NCBI RefSeq assembly: GCF_005048265.1
Contig: NZ_SUNH01000010.1
Coordinates: 62,001-126,000, forward strand
Direction: 5' to 3'
DNA from: Paracoccus hibiscisoli
Lineage (GTDB): Bacteria; Pseudomonadota; Alphaproteobacteria; Rhodobacterales; Rhodobacteraceae
Length of the DNA: 64,000 nucleotides
The notes beneath the pieces are model-generated. The model was not told the DNA's origin, did not search any database, and saw nothing but the letters and a program-made list of their open reading frames with translations. The position numbers and the translations under genes were made by a program. Shown piece by piece: positions 49,960-60,167 of the stretch (positions are counted from its first letter, which is position 1; the number at the start of each line of letters is the position of its first letter).

Positions 49960-52101
49960 CTATCGCGACAGCCGCATCGTCGCGCCAGGGGTGATCCGGG
50001 GGCCGTCGGCGGTCATGTGGATGGCGACGGCGCCGCTGCGTCGCAGGCGTTTCGGGTCCAGGAGCAGGCAGGGCGGGGTGCCGTCGATGTCGACGGGTTC
50101 GGAGGCCACCACGATCCGGTTGGGGCGGCAGGCCGTGGCGGCGCGGGCGCCCGACCCCTTGCCGGTCAGGTGCCAGACCTGCCAGCCATGGGGCAGGGGC
50201 GCCTGCCGGTCGCGTGCATCGCCGGTCCAGGCCGGGCGCGCGGCGGCCTGTTCCTGGTCGCCCATGTCGCCATCCTCCTGCAGCCAGGTCGAGACGACGA
50301 AGGCCCCGCCGGAGGGCTTTGAGATCGCGCGTCCCGCGGAGGTCATCAGGCCTGCGGCCTCGCCCTCAGACGCGATCAGCAGCAGCGGACGGCGCGCGGT
50401 CATCCACAGCACCGCCGAGGCCGCCAACAGCACGACGCCCAAGCCCAGCCCGGCCCGTGTCAGCCATCCGCGCCGGGACGGTGGCCGCCAGCACAGGATG
50501 CACAGGACCGCGCCGAAGCCCATCAGCGGAACCACCGGCGCTGGCGGTTTGGCGACACCGGTGACGGCGCCGCCCAGGCCGGAGACAAAGCGCGCGACCC
50601 ACAGCATCCATTCGGTGCCGACGCCCATGACCCACAGGGCCGGCGCCTCGAGCCCGACCAGGGCCAGCACGGCACCGATCACGCCCGCGGGCATCACCAG
50701 CGTGCCCATGACCGGCACCGCCAGCAGGTTCGCCAGCAGCCCGTATTGCGCCATCCGGTTGAAATGCGCCGCCGCGATGGGCGATGTCGCAAGCGCCGCC
50801 ACCATCGACGAGACGACCAGCATCGCCACCGGCCGGATCCACCACGGCACGCGCGGCGCGATGCGGGCCCAGGGGCCATAGACCAGGATCAGCGCGATGG
50901 TGGCGGCAAAGCTCATCTGGAAGCCGGCGCTGACCAGCGCCTCGGGGGAATAGATAAGCACGATGGTTGCGGCCAGCGCGACGGTCCGCAGGGAAATGGC
51001 GCGTCGGTCGGCGATGATTGCACCCAGCATGACGGCCACCATGATGAACGACCGCTCGGTCGCGACGCCGCCGCCGGACAGCCACAGATAGGCCGCCGCC
51101 GCCGCCAGGGCGATGCCCGCGGCCCATTTGTGCATGGGCCGCGCCAGCCCGATGCCCGCCCCCTGCACAGCCACCAGCACAAGCCGCGCGGCGCCATAGA
51201 CGAAGGCCGCCAGCATCCCCATGTGCAGCCCCGAGATCGAGATGATGTGGTACAGGTTCGAGGCGCGCATCACGTCGTTCGTCTCCTCGGCGATGCCTGA
51301 GCGATCGCCGGTCATCAGTGCTGCGGCCACCGCGCCTGCCTGCCCGCCGATGCGGTCCTGGATCGCGGCGCTGATCACCATGCGCGCCCGGTGCGCCCAC
51401 CACAGCCCGCCCTCGGGCGGGGTGACGGCCAGGATGGGCGTGCGCGTATAGCCGACCGCGCCCAGGCTGTCGAACCAGGCGAACATGCGGAAATCAAAGC
51501 TGCCCGGTGATGACGGCGCCGATGGCGGACCCAGATGCCCGGTCAGCATCACCCGCTGGCCCAGGGGCGGCAAGGCATGGTCGTCCATCAGCGACAGGCG
51601 GACCTTGGCAGGGGTGCGTTCGGGCGACAGGTCGTGCAGCACCACCCGGTCCAGCGTCAGCCGCATCCGGTCGCGCCCGGAGCGGTCGATCTGGATCACC
51701 CGCCCCTCGACCGGGCCGTAATAGCGCCACTCCAGCACTGGGGCCGCGACATGGGCGGCGCGGAATGCCACCAATCCTGTGCCAAGCGCCACAAAGCACA
51801 GCGCCATCGCCCCCAGATGCAGCGCATCGGCCTGGGGCCAGGTCAGGCGGCCCCGTTCGGCCCAATGCGGGGCCATGCGCGCGACGGTTCCCGCGCAGAC
51901 CAGCAGGCAGGCCAGCGCCCCCCATTCCGCGGGCGAGAACAGGCCGGGGCGCAGGAACCACAGGCCGATCCCCGCGGACAGGCAGACGGGCACCCACAGG
52001 AACAGGCCCGCGCGCAGGGCTGCGGGTGGGCGCGGTGCCACATGGACGCGGGGGGCGGCGCGGGGCAGGCTGCCTGCCACCGCGCCCGATTGGGGCAACA
52101 T
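49960..52101 (-). CDS. comEC: ComEC/Rec2 family DNA-uptake channel protein
   Basis: Polytopic inner-membrane protein related to the natural-transformation DNA channel. An N-terminal DUF4131/OB-like region (about 100-215) is followed by the Competence domain ([23 protein letters not shown]...; [22 protein letters not shown]). 713 residues. The C-terminal ~150 residues do not show the HxHxDH of the metallo-beta-lactamase domain found in firmicute ComEC; such shorter forms are common in alphaproteobacteria. Divergent from gltX with about 107 bases between starts. Confidence 0.92.
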   Translation of the reverse strand: MLPQSGAVAGSLPRAAPRVHVAPRPPAALRAGLFLWVPVCLSAGIGLWFLRPGLFSPAEWGALACLLVCAGTVARMAPHWAERGRLTWPQADALHLGAMALCFVALGTGLVAFRAAHVAAPVLEWRYYGPVEGRVIQIDRSGRDRMRLTLDRVVLHDLSPERTPAKVRLSLMDDHALPPLGQRVMLTGHLGPPSAPSSPGSFDFRMFAWFDSLGAVGYTRTPILAVTPPEGGLWWAHRARMVISAAIQDRIGGQAGAVAAALMTGDRSGIAEETNDVMRASNLYHIISISGLHMGMLAAFVYGAARLVLVAVQGAGIGLARPMHKWAAGIALAAAAAYLWLSGGGVATERSFIMVAVMLGAIIADRRAISLRTVALAATIVLIYSPEALVSAGFQMSFAATIALILVYGPWARIAPRVPWWIRPVAMLVVSSMVAALATSPIAAAHFNRMAQYGLLANLLAVPVMGTLVMPAGVIGAVLALVGLEAPALWVMGVGTEWMLWVARFVSGLGGAVTGVAKPPAPVVPLMGFGAVLCILCWRPPSRRGWLTRAGLGLGVVLLAASAVLWMTARRPLLLIASEGEAAGLMTSAGRAISKPSGGAFVVSTWLQEDGDMGDQEQAAARPAWTGDARDRQAPLPHGWQVWHLTGKGSGARAATACRPNRIVVASEPVDIDGTPPCLLLDPKRLRRSGAVAIHMTADGPRITPGATMRLSR

Positions 52102-52208
52102 CCTTGTCCTTTCGCGACCCGGTGACTATCACTTGGCCGCAAGATGGCACGGGGATGCTTACCAAAGCGTTAACGCCGGGCCGCATCCCGAACCCGCCAA
52201 AGGCCGCC

Positions 52209-53597
52209 ATGACCCAGATCGTTACCCGCTTTGCCCCGTCGCCCACTGGCTATCTGCATGTCGGGGGCGCGCGGACGGCGCTGTTCAACTGGCTGTTCGC
52301 GCGGGGCCGGGGCGGCAAGTTCCTGCTGCGGATCGAGGATACCGACCGCGCCCGGTCCACCCCCGAGGCGACCGAAGCGATCCTCAAGGGTCTGACCTGG
52401 CTGGGGCTGGACTGGGACGGCGAACCGGTCAGCCAGTTCGCCCGCAAGGACCGCCATGCCGAGGTCGCGCGCCAGATGCTGGAGGGCGGCACGGCCTACA
52501 AGTGTTTCTCGACCACCGACGAGATCGCGGCCTGGCGCGAGGAGAACCCGCGCCAGCCCTTCCTCAGCCCGTGGCGCGATGCGACTGACCTGCCCGACGC
52601 GCCCTATGCGATCCGCCTGAAGGCCCCGCGGACGGGCGAGACGGTGATCGACGATCAGGTGCAGGGCGCGGTGCGCGTGGCCAACGACCAGCTGGACGAC
52701 ATGGTGCTGCTGCGCAGCGACGGCACGCCCACCTATATGCTGGCGGTGGTGGTGGATGATCACGATATGGGCGTGACCCATGTGATCCGCGGCGATGACC
52801 ACCTGACCAACACGGCGCGCCAGATCCAGATCATCGACGCGATGGGTTGGCCGCGCCCGACCTATGCCCATATCCCGCTGATCCACGGCGAGGACGGCAA
52901 GAAGCTGTCCAAGCGTCACGGCGCGGTCGGCCTGCACGAATTCGCGGCGCTTGGCTATCCGCCGGCGGCGATGCGCAATTACCTGACGCGGCTTGGCTGG
53001 AGCCATGGCGATGACGAGCTGTTCGATGATGCGCAGGCCCGCGCGTGGTTCGGGCTGGAGGGGATCGGGCGCGCGCCCGCGCGGCTGGACTTCAAGAAGC
53101 TGGAGCATGTCAGCGGGCACCATATCGGTCAAATGCCCGACGATCAGGTGCTGGCCGCGCTGGAGGACTATCTGCGCGAGACGGGCGCCCCCCCGCTGAC
53201 CGCGACGCAACGTCAGCGCATCCTGGGCGCGATGGGGGCCTTGAAGGAAAAGGCAAAAACGCTGCCGGCGTTGCTGGATCAGGCGCGGTTCGCGATGATC
53301 GAGCGGCCCGTCGCCATCGAGGAGAAGGCGGCCAAGGCGCTGGATACGGTATCCCGTGGTATGCTGAAATCATTGACTGCCGCAGTGCAGAATGCTAGCT
53401 GGAGCCGAGACGATCTGGAGGGGGCGGCCAAGGCGGTCGCGGAACAGAACGGCGTCGGACTGGGCAAGATCGCGGGGCCTTTGCGCGCCGCCCTGGCCGG
53501 GACCAGCGCAACCCCCAGTGTGTTCGACATGATGACTGCGCTTGGCCGCGAGGAAACGCTGGCCCGGCTGCAGGACCAGACCGATTTGGCAGGCTGA
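52209..53597 (+). CDS. gltX: glutamyl-tRNA synthetase
   Basis: Class I synthetase. HIGH-like motif in [15 protein letters not shown] (about 8-22), KMSKS-like KKLSKRHG (about 237-244). 462 residues. A long open frame upstream runs antisense to comEC and is spurious; ATG 52209 matches the family start. Alphaproteobacteria often have two gltX copies, one of which can charge tRNA-Gln as well; the paralogue is not in this window. Confidence 0.96.
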   Translation: MTQIVTRFAPSPTGYLHVGGARTALFNWLFARGRGGKFLLRIEDTDRARSTPEATEAILKGLTWLGLDWDGEPVSQFARKDRHAEVARQMLEGGTAYKCFSTTDEIAAWREENPRQPFLSPWRDATDLPDAPYAIRLKAPRTGETVIDDQVQGAVRVANDQLDDMVLLRSDGTPTYMLAVVVDDHDMGVTHVIRGDDHLTNTARQIQIIDAMGWPRPTYAHIPLIHGEDGKKLSKRHGAVGLHEFAALGYPPAAMRNYLTRLGWSHGDDELFDDAQARAWFGLEGIGRAPARLDFKKLEHVSGHHIGQMPDDQVLAALEDYLRETGAPPLTATQRQRILGAMGALKEKAKTLPALLDQARFAMIERPVAIEEKAAKALDTVSRGMLKSLTAAVQNASWSRDDLEGAAKAVAEQNGVGLGKIAGPLRAALAGTSATPSVFDMMTALGREETLARLQDQTDLAG

Positions 53598-53676
53598 AGC
53601 CTGCCCTCACATGCCAGGGCTGTCTGACGGGTTTACGCGGCGGACCGCCCGGCCTTAGCCGGAAGGACGCCTTTGC

Positions 53677-54966
53677 ATGGCCGACAAGACCGCTAAACTG
53701 CATCTGAACGGGCAGGATTACGACCTGCCGATCCTGTCGCCGACCAAGGGGCCGGATGTCCTGGACATTCGCAAGCTGTATGGCCAGGCGGACGTGTTCA
53801 CCTATGACCCGGGCTTCACCTCGACCGCCAGCTGCGATTCGACGATCACCTTCATCGACGGCGACAAGGGAGAGCTGTGGTATCGCGGTTACCCGATCGA
53901 GCAGCTGGCCGAGAAATCCTGCTATCTGGAGGTCTGCTATCTGCTGCTCTACGGCGAGCTGCCGTCGCCCGCGCAGATGGAAGATTTCAGTGCCCGCGTC
54001 ACGCGCCACACGATGGTGCATGAGCAGATGCACAACTTCTTCCGTGGGTTCCGCCGCGACGCGCATCCGATGGCGACAATGGTTGGCGTCGTGGGGGCCA
54101 TGTCGGCCTTCTATCACGATTCGACCGATGTGAACGACGAATGGCAGCGCGAAGTCGCGGCGATCCGCCTGATCGCCAAGCTGCCGACGATCGCGGCAAT
54201 GGCCTATAAATATTCGATTGGCCAGCCCTTCGTCTATCCGCAGAACGACCTGGATTACGCGTCGAACTTTCTGAACATGTGCTTCTCGGTTCCGGCCGAG
54301 AAATATGAGGTGAACCCGGCCCTGGCGCGCGCCATGGACCGCATCTTTACCCTGCACGCTGATCACGAACAGAACGCGTCCACGTCGACCGTGCGTCTGG
54401 CGGGATCGTCGGGCGCGAATCCCTTCGCCTGCATCGCGGCGGGCATCGCCTGCCTGTGGGGGCCTGCCCATGGCGGTGCGAACCAGGCCTGCCTGGAGAT
54501 GCTGCGCGAGATCGGCACCGTGGACCGCATTCCCGAATTCATCGCGCGGGCCAAGGACAAGTCCGACCCGTTCAAGCTGATGGGGTTCGGCCACCGGGTC
54601 TACAAGAACTTCGACCCGCGCGCGACGGTCATGAAGGAATCGGCCGACGAGGTCCTGGAGCTGCTGGGCATCGGCGACAACCCGGTCCTGCAGGTCGCCA
54701 AGGAGCTGGAGAAGATCGCGCTGGAGGACGAGTACTTCATCGAGAAGAAGCTGTATCCCAACGTCGATTTCTATTCGGGCATCATCCTGGAGGCGATGGG
54801 CTTCCCCACCTCGATGTTCACGCCGATCTTTGCGCTGTCGCGCACGGTGGGCTGGATCGCGCAGTGGAAAGAGATGATCGGCGATCCGCAGAACAAGATC
54901 GGCCGTCCGCGCCAGCTGTATGTCGGCAGCGACCGCCGCGATTACGTGGACCTCAAGGCGCGCTGA
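53677..54966 (+). CDS. gltA: citrate synthase
   Basis: Condenses oxaloacetate and acetyl-CoA, TCA cycle entry. Typical bacterial type II form: [31 protein letters not shown], catalytic histidines in [14 protein letters not shown] and [15 protein letters not shown], and the Asp in the PNVDFYSGI region. 429 residues. Confidence 0.98.
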   Translation: MADKTAKLHLNGQDYDLPILSPTKGPDVLDIRKLYGQADVFTYDPGFTSTASCDSTITFIDGDKGELWYRGYPIEQLAEKSCYLEVCYLLLYGELPSPAQMEDFSARVTRHTMVHEQMHNFFRGFRRDAHPMATMVGVVGAMSAFYHDSTDVNDEWQREVAAIRLIAKLPTIAAMAYKYSIGQPFVYPQNDLDYASNFLNMCFSVPAEKYEVNPALARAMDRIFTLHADHEQNASTSTVRLAGSSGANPFACIAAGIACLWGPAHGGANQACLEMLREIGTVDRIPEFIARAKDKSDPFKLMGFGHRVYKNFDPRATVMKESADEVLELLGIGDNPVLQVAKELEKIALEDEYFIEKKLYPNVDFYSGIILEAMGFPTSMFTPIFALSRTVGWIAQWKEMIGDPQNKIGRPRQLYVGSDRRDYVDLKAR

Positions 54967-54988
54967 GCGTCCTGACAGGTCAGGCATC

Positions 54989-55013
54989 GGGGTCCCTTCG
55001 GGGGCCCCTTTTT
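54989..55013 (+). terminator. gltA terminator
   Basis: 8-bp stem GGGGTCCC / GGGGCCCC (one G-U) closed by a TTCG tetraloop and followed by TTTTT, 23 bases after the stop. Confidence 0.92.
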
Positions 55014-55054
55014 CATGGTTGCGCGGGGGGGCGCGCGGTGGCATGGGACCGGAC

Positions 55055-55720
55055 ATGAGCGAGATCGAACAGACAGGCGCAGCCCGGCTGGCGCTGGTGA
55101 CGGGGGCCTCTCGGGGCTTGGGTGCGGCGCTGGCCGAGGGGCTGGCGGCGCGGGGCTATCACGTGCTGGCGGTCGCCCGGACCGTGGGCGCGCTGGAGGA
55201 GCTGGACGACCGCATCCGCGCGGCCGGCGGCCAGGCGACGCTGGCGCCGATGGACGTGACCGAGCCCGAGGCGATGAAGCAGATGGTGCAGGCCATCACG
55301 GGCCGGTGGGGGGGGCTGGACCTGTGGGCGCATTGCGCGATCCATGCGGCGCCGATGGCGCCCGCGCCCCATATCGAGGGCCGCGACTGGACCAAGTCCG
55401 TGCTGACCAATCTCGAGGTGACGCGCGGGCTGATCGCCCTGCTGGAGCCGCTGCTGCGCCAGCGCCAGGGAACGGCGCTGTTCCTTGACGATGCACGGGG
55501 CGGGCAGAAGTTCTTTGGCGCCTATGGCGCGACCAAGGCCGCGCAGATCGCGCTGGCGCAGAGCTGGCAGGCCGAGACGGTGCAGACCGGCCCGCGCGTG
55601 CTGATCGACGCGCCCGCGCCCATGCCGACCGCCGTGCGCGCGCGGTTCTATCCGGGCGAGGACCGGGCCGCCCTGACGCCTTGCAAGGACGAGGCGGCGC
55701 GCATTCTGGCGCTGTTGTAA
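55055..55720 (+). CDS. short-chain dehydrogenase/reductase
   Basis: NAD(P)-dependent SDR of unknown substrate. Cofactor motif VTGASRGLGAAL near 16-27, active-site Tyr-x3-Lys in AYGATKAAQ (about 156-164). 221 residues. The middle NNAG motif is changed to HCAIHA, and the usual catalytic serine region reads LFLDDARG, so activity may be altered. ATG 55055 (MSEIEQTG) is preferred; ATG 55043 is in frame. Confidence 0.82.
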   Translation: MSEIEQTGAARLALVTGASRGLGAALAEGLAARGYHVLAVARTVGALEELDDRIRAAGGQATLAPMDVTEPEAMKQMVQAITGRWGGLDLWAHCAIHAAPMAPAPHIEGRDWTKSVLTNLEVTRGLIALLEPLLRQRQGTALFLDDARGGQKFFGAYGATKAAQIALAQSWQAETVQTGPRVLIDAPAPMPTAVRARFYPGEDRAALTPCKDEAARILALL

Positions 55721-55722
55721 CG

Positions 55723-55770
55723 ATTGCGTCCCGCGGCAGGGCGGGGGGCTGCCCGCCCCCCGCACCCCCC
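55723..55770 (+). repeat. ATTGCGTCCCGCG hairpin repeat, copy 2
   Basis: ATTGCGTCCCGCG (55723-55735), then hairpin GCGGGGGGC-TGCCC-GCCCCCCGC (55741-55763) and ACCCCCC. It begins 3 bases after the SDR stop, in a convergent junction with pepP. Same layout as the element after queE at 40188. Confidence 0.65.
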
Positions 55771-55775
55771 GGGCG

Positions 55776-57581
55776 TCACCCCTGGCCGAGCGGTTCGGTG
55801 GCCCGCCGCAGCCAGTCCAGATCGTCGCCCTGCAGATCGGGCGAGAGCGCATCGCGGACGCGGGCGTGATAGGCGTCCAGCCATGCCGCATCGTCGCCGG
55901 ACAGTGCCCCGCGGTCGATCAGCCGACGGTCGATGGGGCACAGGGTCAGCGTGTCAAAGCCCAGCATCGTGCGGCCCGGTTCGGCCTCGGCCTCGCGGAC
56001 GGCGATCAGGTTCTCGATCCGGATGCCGAAGCGGCCCTCGCGGTAATAGCCCGGCTCGTTCGAGAGGATCATGCCGGGTTCCAGCGGGATGTCGCTGACG
56101 CGGCTGATCCGCGCGGGCCCTTCGTGCACGCAGAGCGCGGCGCCCACGCCGTGGCCGGTGCCGTGGTCATAGTCCAGCCCCTGTGACCACAGGAACTGGC
56201 GCGCCAGCGCGTCCAGATGCCCGCCCGTCACGCCCTTGGGAAAGCGCGCGCGGCTGAGCGCGATCATGCCGCGCAGCACAGCGGTGAAGGGGGCCACGGC
56301 CTCCTCCAGCGGATCGCCCAGGGCGATGGTCCGGGTGATGTCGGTGGTGCCATCGGCGTATTGGCCGCCCGAATCGATCAGCAGCACGTCGCCTGCCGCC
56401 AAGCGGCGGTTGGTCGCCTTGGTCACGCGGTAATGGACGATGGCGCCGTTCGGGCCCGCCCCCATGATCGTGTCGAAGCTGATGTCCAGGATGCCCGCCT
56501 CGCGGCGCAGATCCTCCAGGCGGCGGACCACGTCGATCTCGGTCAGGGTGGAGGGCTGCTGCCGGTCCAGCCAGGAGAGCAGCCGGACCATCGCCACCCC
56601 GTCGCGGTGATGGGCGGCGCGCATGCCAGCCAGCTCGGCCGCGGTCTTTCGGGCCTTGGGCAGGATCGCGGGATCGGGGTCGCGGGCGATGTCGGTGCCG
56701 GCCCCCTCCAGGATGCGGAACGCGGCCTCGGGGGCGGTGGCGGGGTCGATGCGGACGGGGCCTTCCAGATCGGTCAGCGCCGAGGCCAGCGCGTCATGCG
56801 GCAGGATCGTCACCTGATCGCCCAGATGCGCCCGGACCGCGTCATCGAACTTGGCCGCATCGGCGAACAGCGCCAGATGACCGCTGTCGGACAGCACGGC
56901 AAATGCCTGAACCACCGGGTTCTTGGGCAGGTCGCTGCCCCGGATGTTCAGCAGCCACGAAATCGAATCGGGCAGGGTCAGCAGGGCGGCCGCCTGACCC
57001 TGGGCGCGCAGCTCGGCGGCCAGGCGCAGGCGTTTCTGGGGCGCGGTCTCTCCGGCCAGGGCATCGGGGTGGATGCGCACGCGGCCCACGGGAGCGGCGG
57101 GTCGGTCGGGCCAGATGGCATCGACGGGGTTCGCGTCCAGCGCGATCAGGGCGATGTCGCTGCCCTGAAGGGCGGCCTCCATCCCATCGATCTCGCGGCG
57201 GGTGTGCAGCCAGGGGTCAAAGCCGACGCGCCCGCCCTGCGGCAGGGCCTGGCGCAGCCAGTCTGACGGCCGCGTCTCCGGCCAGTTGACGGGGGTAAAA
57301 TGCCCCAAATCCAGCTGGTCGCGGACCTGCACCCGGTAGCGCCCGTCGACAAAAACGCCCGCCTGATCAAGGGTCGCGATGGCAAAGCCCGCGCTGCCGG
57401 TGAACCCCGTCAGCCAGGCCAGGCGCGCATCGGCATCGGCCACGTATTCGCCCTGATGGACATCGGCGCGGGGCACGATCACGGCGGCCAGATCGCGGTC
57501 CCGCATCAGAGCGCGCAGGTTGGACAGGCGCGCGGCATGATCGCCGCCGCCCGCCGGGTCGTCAAAGCTCTGGAAACTCAC
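55776..57581 (-). CDS. pepP: Xaa-Pro aminopeptidase (M24B)
   Basis: Metallo-aminopeptidase that cleaves N-terminal residues before proline. Two creatinase-like N-terminal domains are followed by the pita-bread catalytic domain with metal ligands in LLIDSGGQYADGTTDITRT, GTGHGVGAALCVHEGP and LSNEPGYY, plus a late Glu. About 601 residues. The start is GTG 57581, overlapping the upstream hydrolase stop in a GTGA; the longer open frame reads into that gene. Confidence 0.93.
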   Translation of the reverse strand: MSFQSFDDPAGGGDHAARLSNLRALMRDRDLAAVIVPRADVHQGEYVADADARLAWLTGFTGSAGFAIATLDQAGVFVDGRYRVQVRDQLDLGHFTPVNWPETRPSDWLRQALPQGGRVGFDPWLHTRREIDGMEAALQGSDIALIALDANPVDAIWPDRPAAPVGRVRIHPDALAGETAPQKRLRLAAELRAQGQAAALLTLPDSISWLLNIRGSDLPKNPVVQAFAVLSDSGHLALFADAAKFDDAVRAHLGDQVTILPHDALASALTDLEGPVRIDPATAPEAAFRILEGAGTDIARDPDPAILPKARKTAAELAGMRAAHHRDGVAMVRLLSWLDRQQPSTLTEIDVVRRLEDLRREAGILDISFDTIMGAGPNGAIVHYRVTKATNRRLAAGDVLLIDSGGQYADGTTDITRTIALGDPLEEAVAPFTAVLRGMIALSRARFPKGVTGGHLDALARQFLWSQGLDYDHGTGHGVGAALCVHEGPARISRVSDIPLEPGMILSNEPGYYREGRFGIRIENLIAVREAEAEPGRTMLGFDTLTLCPIDRRLIDRGALSGDDAAWLDAYHARVRDALSPDLQGDDLDWLRRATEPLGQG

Positions 57582-58270
57582 AGCGTGATCGCCTTCATGA
57601 CCTCGGGTTCGATGACCCTGACATCGGGCAGCGCGTCGATCAGCACCTGGGCGGACTGCTCCAGCGCGGGAAAGGTCCTGTAATGGCAGGGGATCACGGT
57701 CTTGAAGTCGAAATAGCGTTTCGCGGCATAGGCCGCCCGCGCCATGTCCATGGTGAAATGCCCGCCCGCGCACAGGATGCCGATGTCGGGCTTGTGCAGA
57801 TCGCCCATCCACTCCATGTCGGCCATGATGTCCGTGTCGCCCGAGACATAGATCACGTGCCCCTCTCCGGCGATCATGTAGCCCGATTCGTGGCCCGCAT
57901 AGATCGGCCCGTCCGGCCCGGCGATCGAACTCGAATGGCTGGCATTCACCATCGTCACGCGCGCCCCGCCCAGATCGACGGTGCCGCCCTTGTTGAACCC
58001 CGTGCCCTCGATCTGGTCGGTCTTTTCCCAATGGCTGATCAGGTCATAGATGCCCACGACGGGCACCTTGAGCGCCTTGGCCAAGGCCAGCGTGTCACCG
58101 GTATGGTCGCCATGGCCGTGGGTGATCAGGATATGGGTCGCGCCTTGGGTCGCCTGATCGCGCGCGTCCTGCGGAAAGACCGGGTTCCCGGTGAACCACG
58201 GGTCGATCAGGATCACCGCCTGTTCGATCTCCAGACGAAAGCCGGAATGGCCAAGCCAGGTCAGTTTCAT
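57578..58270 (-). CDS. UPF0173 metal-dependent hydrolase (metallo-beta-lactamase fold)
   Basis: 230 residues with THGHGDHTGDT (50-60; HxHxDH) and the family end CHYRTFP. Predicted binuclear-zinc hydrolase; natural substrate unknown. Upstream partner of pepP with a 4-base overlap, suggesting coexpression. Confidence 0.92.
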   Translation of the reverse strand: MKLTWLGHSGFRLEIEQAVILIDPWFTGNPVFPQDARDQATQGATHILITHGHGDHTGDTLALAKALKVPVVGIYDLISHWEKTDQIEGTGFNKGGTVDLGGARVTMVNASHSSSIAGPDGPIYAGHESGYMIAGEGHVIYVSGDTDIMADMEWMGDLHKPDIGILCAGGHFTMDMARAAYAAKRYFDFKTVIPCHYRTFPALEQSAQVLIDALPDVRVIEPEVMKAITL

Positions 58271-58339
58271 GCGCGTCTCCTTCGCTGTCGCGGCAAGGTT
58301 AGCGGCCGCGTCCGGTCGTGACCAGAACCCCGTGAGGCG

Positions 58340-60091
58340 TCAAAGGTTGCCGGTCGCGGGCGCCGCATCGTCCAGCCGCAGGCGCAGGCGTTCGCGCCCG
58401 CCCCAGGTCGACAGCTCCAGCTTGCCGGCCAGATGGAACCGCCGGCCCTTGGCGCCGATCAGGCCGGGGCCAAGCGGGCCGTCCATCGCGCCCCAGGCCA
58501 CGGCCTCCAGCGGCGGGCTGCCGGGGCTGCGGAACTGCAGGCGCAGGTGGCGGTCGCCCATGGTGGCGGCGCTGTCGATCAGCTGGTCGGCAAAGGCGAA
58601 ACGCGGCGCGGGTGCGGCCTGACCGAAGGGCCCGGCATCCTCCAGCATCCGGTACATGGCGGGCGTGGCACCCGACGGCTCCAGCAGGCCCGAGATGCGC
58701 AGGTCGCCCGACCCGGTGCGCCCGGCCAGATCGCGGGCGATCAGATCGGCCAGACGCTCCATCGCGGCGGGGATCATCGCCTCCTCCACGGTCAGGCCCG
58801 CGGCCATGGTATGCCCGCCGCCCTTCAGCAGCAGGCCCTCGGCGGCCAGCCGCTGGATCGCGCGGCCCAGATCGACGCCGGGGACCGACCGCGCGCTGCC
58901 CTTGCCGATGCCGTGATCGACGCCGATGACGACCGAGGGCAGGTCGGTCGCCTCCTTGACGCGGGCGGCGACGATGCCGACCACGCCCGGGTGCCAGCCC
59001 GCGCCCGCAGCCCAGGACAGGCGCACGTCGCCCCGTGCCTCGACCTGGGCCAGCGCCTCTTCGCGCACGGCGGCCTCGATGGCGCGGCGGTCGCGGTTCA
59101 ACTCGTCCAACTGCTGCGCCAGCTGCAGGGCGCGCTGCGGATCGCGGGCCGACAGGCACAGCGCGCCCAGATCGGCCCGCCCCACGCGCCCGCCAGCATT
59201 GATGCGCGGGCCCAGCAGGAACCCCAGATGAAACGCGCTCGGCGCCCCGTCCAGCCGCGCGATATCGGACAGCGCGACCAGCCCCGCCCGCTGACGCCGC
59301 GCCATGACGGCCAAGCCCTGCCGGACAAAGGCGCGGTTCACGCCCACCAGCGGCGCGACATCCGCCACCGTCGCCAGCGCCACCAGATCCAGCATCGCCA
59401 TCAGGTCCGGCTGCACCAGCCCGCGTTCGCGTAAGATCCGCCCCGCCTGGACCAGCGTCAGAAACACCACCCCCGCCGCACACAGATGGCCCAAGGTGCC
59501 ATCCTCATCCATGCGGTTCGGGTTCACCACCGCCAGCGCGGGGGGCAGGGTCTCGCCGCCCAGATGGTGATCCAGCACGATCACGTCGCAGCCCTCGGCG
59601 GCCGCCAGCGCCTCATGCGACAGCGTCCCGCAATCGACGCAGATGATCAGATCATGCGCCGCCGCCAGCGTGGTCATGGCGGGGACGTTGGGGCCATAGC
59701 CCTCGTCGATGCGGTCGGGAATATACAGCGTCGCCTGACGCCCCTGCTGATGCAGCCAGTCGATCAGCAGCGCCGCGGATGACCCGCCATCCACATCGTA
59801 ATCGGCAAAGACGGCGATGCGCTGCCCCGCCACGGCCGCCTCGACCAGCCGCGCCGCCGCGACCTGCATGTCGCGCAGCACCAGCGGATCGGGCAGCAGA
59901 TCGCGCAGCTTGGGCGCCAGGAACCCCGGCGCCTCCTCGGGCGGCACGCCGCGTTCGGCCAGCACCCGCGCCACCGCCAACGGCAGCGCCGCCTGCTGCG
60001 CCAACCCCTCGGCCCGCCGCTCCAGATCGGTCAAGGGACCGACCCACCGCCGCCCGCTCAGAGAGCTGTCGATGCCCAGAAACGCCGTCAT
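58340..60091 (-). CDS. recJ: single-stranded-DNA-specific exonuclease RecJ
   Basis: 5'-3' ssDNA exonuclease of recombination and mismatch repair. DHH-family motifs: FADYDVDGGSSAALL, VDCGTLSH, VIVLDHHLGGE, then DHHA1 with GGHTMAAGLTV and an OB region (about 450-583). 583 residues. The ATG lies right after the GAAGAAGAAG end of a dispersed repeat, which is its only purine-rich leader. Confidence 0.95.
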   Translation of the reverse strand: MTAFLGIDSSLSGRRWVGPLTDLERRAEGLAQQAALPLAVARVLAERGVPPEEAPGFLAPKLRDLLPDPLVLRDMQVAAARLVEAAVAGQRIAVFADYDVDGGSSAALLIDWLHQQGRQATLYIPDRIDEGYGPNVPAMTTLAAAHDLIICVDCGTLSHEALAAAEGCDVIVLDHHLGGETLPPALAVVNPNRMDEDGTLGHLCAAGVVFLTLVQAGRILRERGLVQPDLMAMLDLVALATVADVAPLVGVNRAFVRQGLAVMARRQRAGLVALSDIARLDGAPSAFHLGFLLGPRINAGGRVGRADLGALCLSARDPQRALQLAQQLDELNRDRRAIEAAVREEALAQVEARGDVRLSWAAGAGWHPGVVGIVAARVKEATDLPSVVIGVDHGIGKGSARSVPGVDLGRAIQRLAAEGLLLKGGGHTMAAGLTVEEAMIPAAMERLADLIARDLAGRTGSGDLRISGLLEPSGATPAMYRMLEDAGPFGQAAPAPRFAFADQLIDSAATMGDRHLRLQFRSPGSPPLEAVAWGAMDGPLGPGLIGAKGRRFHLAGKLELSTWGGRERLRLRLDDAAPATGNL

Positions 60092-60092
60092 G

Positions 60093-60154
60093 CTTCTTCT
60101 TCACTCAAATATCCCGGGGGGAGTCCCGGGACGGGACGGGGGGCAGCGCCCCCC
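60093..60154 (-). repeat. dispersed hairpin/GATATTT repeat, copy 3
   Basis: Read on the minus strand: hairpin GGGGGGC-GCT-GCCCCCC (60154-60138), second hairpin GTCCCG-TCC-CGGGAC (60137-60123), then TCCCCCC and GGGATATTTGAGTGAAGAAG ending AAG. It fills most of the gap between the glpX stop and the recJ start. Confidence 0.75.
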
Positions 60155-60167
60155 TGTGCGCTCTATC

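Noticed and set aside
51507-52208. 234-codon N-terminal extension of gltX
   Set aside because: It is antisense to comEC, Arg/Pro-rich and absent from the family; the synthetase begins at 52209.
59652-60104. Frame beginning with MKKKHD over the recJ start
   Set aside because: It starts inside the dispersed repeat and runs out of frame within recJ with no homology.
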